In this document: one piece after another, positions 5,524-12,173 of the stretch | Numbering within the stretch: the stretch's first letter is position 1 | Layout: every line of letters starts with the position of its first letter | Assembly (NCBI GenBank): GCA_023391955.1 | Contig: JAEWAA010000639.1 | Span: 1-13,027 of the forward strand | Length of the DNA stretch: 13,027 bases | Direction of reading: 5' to 3' | Origin: Bacillota bacterium | GTDB lineage: Bacteria; Bacillota; Bacilli; Paenibacillales; NBRC-103111 | Program-made: the position numbers and the translations under genes | Notes under the pieces: generated by a model | What the model saw: only the letters and a program-made list of their open reading frames with translations | Told to the model about the DNA's origin: nothing | Database searches by the model: none

Positions 5524-5696
5524 TCGAGGAGGGCGACGGCGAAACCAACTACGCCTATTATGCCCTCCACAAGCTGCGCATCCTGCCCCATGAGCTTATG
5601 GCCATGTCCCGGCGGGAGCGGGCCGCCATCTACGCCATGATCGACATCCGCGTCAAGCAGGAGAAGAAGGAAGCGGCGCGGATGAAGAGAAAATAA
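5101..5696 (+). CDS. Tail chaperone frameshift product (gpGT-type fusion, 198 residues)
   Basis: After slipping -1 at 5514-5520, translation continues CTG ATC GAG (LIEEGDGETNYAYYALHKLR) for 58 codons to the TAA at 5694. The extension contains LPHELMAMSRRERAAIYAMI and a basic tail (KQEKKEAARMKRK). The overlap has no start codon of its own near its beginning, the extension's composition is protein-like, and the phase is exactly -1. These are the classic features of lambda G/GT-type tail assembly chaperones, whose T part recruits the major tail protein. Translation of the fusion is inferred, not observed. Confidence 0.8.
5514..5568 (+). promoter_or_regulatory. Programmed -1 frameshift signal with downstream stem
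   Basis: The slippery heptamer A-AAA-AAC (5514-5520) is in the correct zero-frame phase and is immediately followed by the stop. Seven bases later GGAGGGC (5528-5534) can pair with GCCCTCC (5562-5568). Within its loop GGCG (5538-5541) can pair with CGCC (5552-5555). The seven-base spacer is in the range known for stimulatory structures. Confidence 0.78.
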
Positions 5697-5699
5697 CCC

Positions 5700-5735
5700 A
5701 AAGACACTTCCATACCGGAAGTGTCTTTGATTTTC
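5700..5735 (+). terminator. Strong hairpin between chaperone and tape measure genes
   Basis: AAAGACACTTCC-ATACC-GGAAGTGTCTTT is a perfect 12-pair stem with a five-base loop, followed by GATTTTC. It starts four bases after the frameshift-product stop and ends 19 bases before the tape measure start. It could be a leaky intrinsic terminator that lowers tape measure expression, or an mRNA processing or stability element. Confidence 0.65.
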
Positions 5736-5747
5736 TGAAGAAAGGCG

Positions 5748-8219
5748 GTGAATGTCCTGAATACCACAGCCAAGGCCGTTAAGATGTTTGAGAAGCTGAC
5801 CAAGCGGTTTGATCAAGTAGCTAAAGCCATGAACCGGCTTTCCAAGCTTAAACTAACCGGGCAGTTAACTGAGTTAAAGGTGCCAGACGGGTTCCTTCAG
5901 CTCAAATTGACTGGTGAGTTGACCGAGTTGAAAGTGCCCGAAGAATTGTTGAAGCTTAAAACAACCGGGGAAATGAAGAAGCTCGAAGTACCGGATAAAC
6001 TACTAAAGCTCAAAATGACCGGCGATTTGAAGAAACTGAAACTACCGGAAGTCGTTTTACGTCTCCAAGCTGATTTGAGTCTCTTAATGAATTTAAGCCT
6101 TGATGTAATGTGTCGGTTGGTTGTACCTTTTGTTCCGAGAGTATTGTGGCCTAATAACCTACTCTTTGTATTTATTCAATTTGTAATCATAGATGAGCTA
6201 GCGTGGTTGAGACGGTTTGATGGTGACAACCAACAAGAGGTTTACTCCCGTGTTATTGTCAATGAAGTAGTGGAAACACGATTGCTTCTTGAAGAACCAC
6301 CGAAGCCATTACTGCTAGAAGCTCCAGAGGTACTATTACTGCTTGAAGCACCCAAAGCCACAGACTTGCAGTCTAAGATTTTTGGCTATTTAAAGAAAAC
6401 GTTCAATAAGCTTAATTTTAGAGGAGCGTTCGACACTGTATCATCTAAAATTATGGGCGCTTTAAAAAATGGAATTAGCAAGCTAAGCCCCAAAAATTTA
6501 AAAAATAGTATTAAGGATTCATGGAAAAAGAATAGCACAAACCAACTTAAAGTTCCCGGATTCATGAATCTGGACAATGCCAAGTCCGTTATATCCTCTA
6601 CTATGGGTGCGGGTATGAAGCAGCAGCAAACCAAAGGTGCCTTTATTGCCCGTGCCGGTAATGCTCAACTGGGTGGTGCCATCTATGACCAGGTGGCCAA
6701 ACAGGCTCTCCAATATGGGCAAAAGCCTGAGGATGCCTTATCCAGCGCGATGTCCTTTACCTCAGCCACATTGGACCCAGGCAAGTTGACCGAGATGAAC
6801 AAGCTGGCTATGCGGTTGGCACAGATGAATCCCGAAAAGGGTCTGGATGGTGCCGCTTCTTCCATGATGGATCTTTTTAAAGGGGAGTCCTCCTCCATGG
6901 TTGATGATTTCGGCATGGGTGAATCCTCTGTGGAAGCAAGCGCAGCACTCAAAGCAGGTAAGGCAGGGGACATCAATGGATTCATTAAAGGCATGGATGA
7001 ACTGCTTAATAAACGGAATATGACGGAGCAGGCATTCGAAGGTATGATGAAATCTCCGGCGGCCCAGTGGGAAAAAGCTGTGAACAGCTTCCAATTTAGT
7101 TTGGGCTTAGTTGGTCAAATGGGGTTGGAGGCTTTTGGGCCCTTGATTTCTATGATTACGGAGGCTTTTGATTCCGGTAAATTCACTCCTTTCTTTACGT
7201 TCTTCGGTAAAGGACTTTATGTCATCGTAACGTTGGTTTCATGGCTGGCAGAGGGCTTTATGGGGGTACTTGGATTTTTGGGTGCTAATCTTCCCCTTAT
7301 AGCAGGCTTAATAGCCAGTGGACTGGTTGTTGCTTTATGGAACGTACTTCCTCCTTTGTTCGCAATGATTCCGCCGATATTAACCCAAGCTGGGGCATGG
7401 TTCATGGCCAATCTACCCATTTTTCTCATCATCGGTGCCATAGCACTCTTGCTTTTTATTCTTATAAAGTTAGGAGTATCTACTGGCCAGATTGTCGGGT
7501 TTATAACGGGTGTATTTTATACATTCTTTGCTTATATAAAGAATAGTGTTGCTTATTTTTGGAACATCCTTATTTCGCTTAAGGAATTCCTTTTGAATGT
7601 ATTTAAAGACCCTGTGTATGCCATTAAAAAGCTAGTTTATGATTTAGCTCAGAATGTTGCCGGTTTCTTTGGAAGTGTGATTAATGGGATAGTAGATAAA
7701 TTAAATGTATTACTTAAAGCGGCGGAGAAAATTGGAATTAAGGTCCCATTGATTCCTGAAGTGGAAGTAGATAAATGGCTGGAAGAGCTAAAGCCAACAA
7801 CTACAAAAGATGTAGTCGATCTTTCAAACGAAAAAATGCAGTTCGAAAATCTTGCTGACGCATTCGACAATGGCTTCAATAAAGGCGAAAAGCTTATGGA
7901 CGGGTTGAGCTCCATGAAGAACCCCTTCAATCTGGATTCCAAGTATGACGATGCCATTCCCCCTATCGATAACATCAAAAAGGTGGAGGAAGTCGGCTCC
8001 ATCAACGACACTGTCGAGGTCAGCGGGGAGGATCTGGCGACTATGCGGGAGCTGGCGGAGATGAAGAATATCCAGAACTTTGTGCAGATGACACCTAGTG
8101 TAAATGTGCAGACCGGGGATATTCGCCAGGAGTCGGATATCAACTCGATCGTGGCCCGTATTGAGCAGGTGCTTACGGAGCAGATTGTCAGCAGCGCCCA
8201 GGGGGTGTATGGGACATGA
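5748..8219 (+). CDS. xkdO: Tail tape measure protein (XkdO-like)
   Basis: A protein of 823 residues starting at GTG, with GAAGAAAGG just upstream. An ATG four bases on is out of frame and stops at once. Residues 34-105 are four 18-residue Leu/Lys repeats. Residues 106-205 are unusually Leu/Val-rich with LLLE(A)P motifs. A helical central part follows (about 270-470; for example AGNAQLGGAIYDQVAKQALQ). Hydrophobic membrane-like segments occur around 488-575 (LPLIAGLIASGLVVALW, LPIFLIIGAIALLLFILIKL), with a polar helical C-terminus. Tape measures fix tail length at roughly 1.5 angstrom per residue, which predicts a tail of about 120 nm. They leave the tube ahead of penetration. Much of the gene is visibly A+T richer than its neighbours, suggesting a separate history. 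The last bases overlap the next start (ATGA). Confidence 0.88.
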   Translation: MNVLNTTAKAVKMFEKLTKRFDQVAKAMNRLSKLKLTGQLTELKVPDGFLQLKLTGELTELKVPEELLKLKTTGEMKKLEVPDKLLKLKMTGDLKKLKLPEVVLRLQADLSLLMNLSLDVMCRLVVPFVPRVLWPNNLLFVFIQFVIIDELAWLRRFDGDNQQEVYSRVIVNEVVETRLLLEEPPKPLLLEAPEVLLLLEAPKATDLQSKIFGYLKKTFNKLNFRGAFDTVSSKIMGALKNGISKLSPKNLKNSIKDSWKKNSTNQLKVPGFMNLDNAKSVISSTMGAGMKQQQTKGAFIARAGNAQLGGAIYDQVAKQALQYGQKPEDALSSAMSFTSATLDPGKLTEMNKLAMRLAQMNPEKGLDGAASSMMDLFKGESSSMVDDFGMGESSVEASAALKAGKAGDINGFIKGMDELLNKRNMTEQAFEGMMKSPAAQWEKAVNSFQFSLGLVGQMGLEAFGPLISMITEAFDSGKFTPFFTFFGKGLYVIVTLVSWLAEGFMGVLGFLGANLPLIAGLIASGLVVALWNVLPPLFAMIPPILTQAGAWFMANLPIFLIIGAIALLLFILIKLGVSTGQIVGFITGVFYTFFAYIKNSVAYFWNILISLKEFLLNVFKDPVYAIKKLVYDLAQNVAGFFGSVINGIVDKLNVLLKAAEKIGIKVPLIPEVEVDKWLEELKPTTTKDVVDLSNEKMQFENLADAFDNGFNKGEKLMDGLSSMKNPFNLDSKYDDAIPPIDNIKKVEEVGSINDTVEVSGEDLATMRELAEMKNIQNFVQMTPSVNVQTGDIRQESDINSIVARIEQVLTEQIVSSAQGVYGT
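5847..6062 (+). repeat. Four tandem 54-bp (18-residue) degenerate repeats in the tape measure gene
   Basis: Protein units LKLTGQLTELKVPDGFLQ, LKLTGELTELKVPEELLK, LKTTGEMKKLEVPDKLLK and LKMTGDLKKLKLPEVVLR follow one another without gaps. The TG, the L-x-(V/L)-P and the terminal leucines are conserved. Their DNA has diverged, mainly in synonymous positions, so the protein pattern appears to be under selection. Confidence 0.85.
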
Positions 8220-8917
8220 GTTTTTCCTACGGGTTATGGCTGTCGTTTAATAATCAGGAGGAGGTGTTCGAGCTTCCTGTCCTGCCCGGCAAAATCGAGG
8301 TTAGCCAACAAGGGGAAGGCTCGGGCTATGAGGTCTACGGTCTTGGCCAGATTAATGTCATCAAGTCCCCCGGATTGGCGGAGTATTCCTTTGAGGCTAT
8401 TTTGCCTGCTGCCGGAAATCCCTATCCGTTTATTACCGCCCGTTATTACTACGAACCCCGGTATTACGTGGACCTTATCGAAAAATGGCGGCAGACCCGG
8501 CATCCCATACGTTTCGTCTACACCGGTCCGAGCTTGCAAATCAATACACCGGCTTCCATCGAAGGCTTCGATTGGTCCGAAACGGCAGGTGAAAGCGGGG
8601 ATATCCAATTCAGCCTGAGCCTCAAGGAGTACCGCTTTTATGCGGCCCGCAGGGCAACTGTAAAGGACGGACAAGTGCAGCAGTTGGAGCCGCCCCGGGC
8701 CAATTACCGGAGCTTCCAGCCCTTTTATGCGGTGACGGAAGAGAAGGAAACACTGTCCAACATAAGCCAGAAGGTGTACGGAAAACCGGATTATCATGTC
8801 GAAATTAAGAAGCTTAATAATCTGACCGACGCAGCCGTTGAACAACTTTACCCCGGCCAAATTTTGCAGCTGCCCAATAAAGATTTGCTGAAAGGATCGG
8901 AGGGGGCCACCTTATGA
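8216..8917 (+). CDS. xkdP: LysM-containing baseplate/tail protein (XkdP-like)
   Basis: A protein of 233 residues. The N-terminal two thirds (for example FELPVLPGKIEVSQQGEG and the YVDLIEKWRQTRHPIRFVY stretch) match the XkdP family. Residues from about 168 form a LysM module: FYAVTEEKETLSNISQKVYG, then LNNLTDAAVEQLYPGQILQL. LysM binds N-acetylglucosamine-containing glycans. In contractile tails this protein (gp53/gpX-like) links hub and tube, so the LysM may serve structural attachment rather than cell binding. The ATG overlaps the tape measure stop. Confidence 0.9.
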   Translation: MSFSYGLWLSFNNQEEVFELPVLPGKIEVSQQGEGSGYEVYGLGQINVIKSPGLAEYSFEAILPAAGNPYPFITARYYYEPRYYVDLIEKWRQTRHPIRFVYTGPSLQINTPASIEGFDWSETAGESGDIQFSLSLKEYRFYAARRATVKDGQVQQLEPPRANYRSFQPFYAVTEEKETLSNISQKVYGKPDYHVEIKKLNNLTDAAVEQLYPGQILQLPNKDLLKGSEGATL

Positions 8918-9882
8918 TTACAATCCAATTGGATAATAAGGACGGCAACATGTGGAATCTGTCGGAGATAGTCTCCGGCTTATCCTGGTCCACCACACGT
9001 ACTGGCCGCCCAGCAAGCATTGAGTTTTCGCTGCTGAAGAACGGCTTTTACCAGTCCGACAGCTTCGTGATCCGCAACGGGGATATTGTCAGGGTCCATA
9101 AGAACGGCAAAGGCATTTTCTACGGGTATGTATTCTCCATTGGCCATAACCCTGACGGGGAAATATCCGTGAAGGCGTATGACCAGGTCCGTTACCTTTT
9201 GTCCAAGGCTTATTATATCTTCAAGGGCCAGACGGCTACGGAGATTATTACTCAATTGGCAGCAGACTTCAAGTTAAATACGGGGAAGCTGGATGATTCC
9301 GAATTCAAGATTGAATCCATGGTGGAGGATGGTCAAACCCTACTAGACATCATTGAAAAAGCAATTACGCTGACACTGGTTTCCACACAGCGGTATTATG
9401 TGTTTTTTGATGATTATGGGGGGCTGTCTCTGCGGCTGGTGGATAATACGCTTACGGATTTTTATATCGGCGACGGCAGCCTCATGACCGGCTACGATTA
9501 TTCCGCAGATATTGATTCAGATACCTACAACCGGATCATACTGTACAAAGAAAATAAGGAAACCAAAAGACGGAAAGCACACATGGTGGAGGACAGCGCC
9601 AATATTGCCAAGTGGGGTGTGCTCCAGCTGTACCAAAGTGTGGACGAAAAGAAAAACGAAGCCCAGATCAAGGACATGCTGGATCAGCTGGCCCAATTGA
9701 AAAACCGGGAGAGCAAATCCCTGAAGGTGGACGCCATCGGGGATATCCGGGTTCGTGCGGGAGTGTATGTTCCAGTGGTGATTGACGCACTGGGACTGAA
9801 TCTGCCCATGCTGGTGGATGAGGCGAAGCACAGCTTCGAAGGCGATGACCATACCATGTCATTAACGTTAAAAGTAATCTGA
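8914..9882 (+). CDS. xkdQ: Baseplate hub protein, gpD/gp27-like (XkdQ-like)
   Basis: A protein of 322 residues. It starts ITIQLDNKDGNMWNLSEIVS, with a WSTTRTGRPASIEFSLLK strand region, GDIVRVHKNGKGIFYGYVFS, and YNRIILYKENKETKRRKAHM. This is the XkdQ family of the phage late-control gpD/T4 gp27 hub superfamily, which forms the central ring at the end of the tube. The ATG overlaps the preceding TGA. No spike or cell-wall hydrolase domain is fused to it. The gene is followed by the only sizeable gap in the tail operon. Confidence 0.9.
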   Translation: MITIQLDNKDGNMWNLSEIVSGLSWSTTRTGRPASIEFSLLKNGFYQSDSFVIRNGDIVRVHKNGKGIFYGYVFSIGHNPDGEISVKAYDQVRYLLSKAYYIFKGQTATEIITQLAADFKLNTGKLDDSEFKIESMVEDGQTLLDIIEKAITLTLVSTQRYYVFFDDYGGLSLRLVDNTLTDFYIGDGSLMTGYDYSADIDSDTYNRIILYKENKETKRRKAHMVEDSANIAKWGVLQLYQSVDEKKNEAQIKDMLDQLAQLKNRESKSLKVDAIGDIRVRAGVYVPVVIDALGLNLPMLVDEAKHSFEGDDHTMSLTLKVI

Positions 9883-9981
9883 GAGACTGCGACGAAATAA
9901 AGTACCGCTAATTTGCTGGCAAAACTCCCAAACCCGTGGAGATTTTGTCAGCAAAAGCGGATACTAATTTCCTCGCAGCTC
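9883..9981. repeat. Long imperfect palindrome filling the xkdQ-xkdR gap
   Basis: Nearly the whole gap folds back on itself. Paired arms are 9883-9885/9979-9981, CTGCGA 9887-9892 with TCGCAG 9973-9978, AAAT 9895-9898 with ATTT 9967-9970, AGTA 9901-9904 with TACT 9962-9965, CCGCT 9905-9909 with AGCGG 9956-9960, TTTGCTG 9912-9918 with CAGCAAA 9949-9955, a G-T pair, CAAAA 9920-9924 with TTTTG 9943-9947, and CTCC 9925-9928 with GGAG 9938-9941. The apical loop is nine bases. About 39 base pairs form, interrupted by small bulges. No T-run follows, so it is not a canonical terminator. It may be a small non-autonomous palindromic element or a structured mRNA segment. Confidence 0.75.
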
Positions 9982-10000
9982 CTAAGGCAGGTGAGGCAAC

Positions 10001-10324
10001 ATGTTGAATGCCATACGGCAAGCGGCCTTGACCGGAATGGAAGCCGGCAAGCCCATGGCCGTTTTGTTTGGTGAGGTAATATCCGGCAATCCGCTGCAGG
10101 TAAACGTGGATCAGCGTTTTATCCTGGATGCGGATTTTTTGATTGTGCCCGATTCGTTAACCCGGCTGGAGCTGGACCTGAGCCATACCCATGGTTCCGG
10201 CGGGCAAGGCCTGGCTACCCCTGTGGTGATCCGTCCGGGTTTGCAAACCGGGGATAAGGTGATCCTCCTGCGGGTGCAGGGCGGCCAGCAGTTTCTCATT
10301 ATGGATAAGGTGGTGGTGTTATGA
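10001..10324 (+). CDS. xkdR: Baseplate protein, DUF2577 (XkdR-like)
   Basis: A protein of 107 residues. It has the FGEVISGNPLQVNVDQRFIL strand region, LELDLSHTHG, and a C-terminal VILLRVQGGQQFLIMDKVVV, matching the DUF2577/XkdR family, an OB-like small baseplate protein encoded between hub and wedge genes. GGTGAGG lies four bases before the ATG. Its stop overlaps the next start (ATGA). Exact position in the particle is not known from sequence. Confidence 0.87.
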   Translation: MLNAIRQAALTGMEAGKPMAVLFGEVISGNPLQVNVDQRFILDADFLIVPDSLTRLELDLSHTHGSGGQGLATPVVIRPGLQTGDKVILLRVQGGQQFLIMDKVVVL

Positions 10325-10725
10325 TTCCAACCGGAGGACAGTTAACTGCCGCCTTGCCAAGCGGAACCGCGGTCCAACCCTCCCGGACCTGGAGGTTGGA
10401 TGCGGAAACCGGACGTATAGCCGGGAAAATCGACGGCCTGGAGGCGGTGAAGCAGGCGGTTTTCAAAATCCTGCAGACCGAACGGTACGCGTATATGGCC
10501 TACAGCTTCGACTACGGGGTGGAGCTGAAGAACTTGATGGGTCAAAGCCCCGCCTATGCCCAGTCCGAGCTGCGCCGAAGGATTGCCGAGGCACTGCTCC
10601 AGGACACGCGGATTCAGATCGTGAGGGATTTTCAGTTTGAACAAACAGGAGACAGCATGACGGTACGGTTCACGGTGGAAAGCTCCGCCGGAACATTCGA
10701 CCAGGAGGTGAATGCGATTGTATGA
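10321..10725 (+). CDS. xkdS: Baseplate wedge protein, gp25/gpW-like, DUF2634 (XkdS-like)
   Basis: A protein of 134 residues. It contains TWRLDAETGRIAGKIDGLEA, a helix VKQAVFKILQTERYAYMAYS and FDYGVELKNLMGQ, the conserved core of gp25-like wedge proteins that initiate sheath assembly at the baseplate. A closing beta part reads MTVRFTVESSAGTFDQEV. The start is ATGA-coupled to xkdR. Its 3' end overlaps the xkdT start by 14 bases. Confidence 0.9.
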   Translation: MIPTGGQLTAALPSGTAVQPSRTWRLDAETGRIAGKIDGLEAVKQAVFKILQTERYAYMAYSFDYGVELKNLMGQSPAYAQSELRRRIAEALLQDTRIQIVRDFQFEQTGDSMTVRFTVESSAGTFDQEVNAIV

Positions 10726-11755
10726 GCATCAGACTTATTCTGCGATTTTAGCCCGGATGCTGGCCCAGGTGCCGGATACGGAGGATAAGCGGGAGGGCAG
10801 CATTATCCATGACGCCTTGGCTCCGGCGGCAGCTGAGCTGGCTCAGGCTTACATTTCCCTGGATGCGGCCTTGCGGCTGGGGTTTGGGGATACGTCCAGC
10901 GGCGAGTTTTTGGACCGGCGCGGATCGGAAGTCGGTGTGGACCGAAAACAAGCCTCCAAGGCGCTGCGTAAGGGAGTATTTTGGAATACGGCGGGCCAAG
11001 CCCTGGATGTACCGTTGGGAAGCAGATATTCCTGCGATTCCCTGACCTTTGTGACGGTAAGGCGATTAGCGGCGGGACAGTTTGTTCTGGAATGCGAGAC
11101 GGCAGGGGAAACGGGAAACCGCGCTTTGGGCAAGCTGCTGCCAATCTCTTACGTGGCCGGACTGGCCAGCGCTGAATTGACGGATGTGCTTTTGGCCGGG
11201 GAGGATCAGGAGAAGGATGAACAGCTGCGGGAGCGTATTCTGCAGAAGGTTCGGCAGCCTGCCACCAGCGGCAATGCCTCCCACTATATCCAATGGGCCA
11301 CCTCGGTAACGGGGGTAGGTGCGGCCAAGGTGACGGAGCAGTGGAATGGACCCGGCACGGTGAAGGTCAGCATTGTGGATACGGACCGGGAGCCGGCTTC
11401 CCCCACATTGGTAGAAGCGGTGGCAGCATATATTGAAATGGTCCGTCCGGTTTGTGTGGCGGTAACGGTTGTTTCGGCAGCTGGTTTGAGCATTCAGGTA
11501 AAAGCCACCATTGTGCCAGCTATGGGCTACACGCTCCAGGCGATCCAGGACAGCTTCCATGCTGCGTTGGCGGATTATCTGCGGGGTGTGGCGTTTGCTG
11601 CAACCTATGTCAGCTTTGCCAAAATTGGGACGCTGCTCCTGGGCACCGACGGTGTGCTGGATTATACGGCGCTGACCGTTAACGGCGGCACAGCCAATGT
11701 GGTGCTGGCAGATAACCAGGTGCCTGTGGCCGGCACTGTGGAGCTGGGGGTGTAG
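10712..11755 (+). CDS. xkdT: Baseplate J protein (XkdT-like)
   Basis: A protein of 347 residues in the Baseplate_J family, the wedge protein that trusses the baseplate and changes conformation on contraction. The characteristic N-terminal stretch is EDKREGSIIHDALAPAAAEL, then LRLGFGDTSSGEFLDRRGSE and RKQASKALRKGVFW. A mid-protein motif reads LRERILQKVRQPATSGNASH, with YIQWATSVTGVGAAKV after it. The ATG at 10712 lies only three bases after AGGAGG. A TTG at 10718, in the same frame with a nine-base spacing, may be the true start (two residues shorter). Confidence 0.93.
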   Translation: MRLYEHQTYSAILARMLAQVPDTEDKREGSIIHDALAPAAAELAQAYISLDAALRLGFGDTSSGEFLDRRGSEVGVDRKQASKALRKGVFWNTAGQALDVPLGSRYSCDSLTFVTVRRLAAGQFVLECETAGETGNRALGKLLPISYVAGLASAELTDVLLAGEDQEKDEQLRERILQKVRQPATSGNASHYIQWATSVTGVGAAKVTEQWNGPGTVKVSIVDTDREPASPTLVEAVAAYIEMVRPVCVAVTVVSAAGLSIQVKATIVPAMGYTLQAIQDSFHAALADYLRGVAFAATYVSFAKIGTLLLGTDGVLDYTALTVNGGTANVVLADNQVPVAGTVELGV

Positions 11756-11756
11756 C

Positions 11757-12170
11757 ATGGCGTATCCCGAACAGCAGGACGTATTTGTGGAAAAGCTGAA
11801 CAAAAAGCAGGACGGCGGCGTGTATGTCATCGACGAGCAGGTTCGGCTGGCAGATGGCGCATATGAGGGTTTATTGGCCCATGATAATGCAATAAACAGC
11901 ACGGTAAAGGTATTTACCGGCCCCAAGCTGACCGGCCAGGAAATAACCGCATGGACTCTGTCCACGCCTGCGGAGACACCTTGGCGCAGACGCATCCGTA
12001 TTTTTGCGGAGGTACCGGTGGTTTATGTGAGCTACGAAACACCGGGGGACCAGGTGGAGGCGGATGATGTGAACGCGCTGCAGGAGGCCTTGATGGCCAC
12101 GCAGGCGGAGCTGGACCGGTACAAAACGGTTGGGCTGGTGGATGGCGGATTATTTTATGAGGGGGAATGA
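11757..12170 (+). CDS. Small tail/baseplate-distal structural protein, unknown family
   Basis: A protein of 137 residues starting MAYPEQQDVFVEKLNKKQDG, two bases after the xkdT stop, with GGGGGTG upstream. It has a beta-rich first part (VYVIDEQVRLADGAYEGLL, STVKVFTGPKLTGQEI), a conserved-looking TPAETPWRRRIRIFAEVPVV segment, and a C-terminal helix with ADDVNALQEALMATQAELDR. It occupies the place where P2/PBSX-type modules encode gpI (XkdU, DUF2313), but it does not look like that family. Position and build suggest an adaptor joining the baseplate to the fibre encoded next. That role is inferred. Confidence 0.65.
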   Translation: MAYPEQQDVFVEKLNKKQDGGVYVIDEQVRLADGAYEGLLAHDNAINSTVKVFTGPKLTGQEITAWTLSTPAETPWRRRIRIFAEVPVVYVSYETPGDQVEADDVNALQEALMATQAELDRYKTVGLVDGGLFYEGE

Positions 12171-12173
12171 TGG

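Noticed and set aside
6074..6370. Suspected frameshift or sequencing error in the odd Leu/Val-rich part of the tape measure
   Set aside because: The other two forward frames contain stops throughout. The tape measure frame stays open and resumes normal tape-measure-like helices on both sides.
9883..9981. Intrinsic terminator after the hub gene
   Set aside because: The palindrome is very long and bulged and is followed by CTCCTAAGG, not a T-run. The operon clearly continues with coupled genes.
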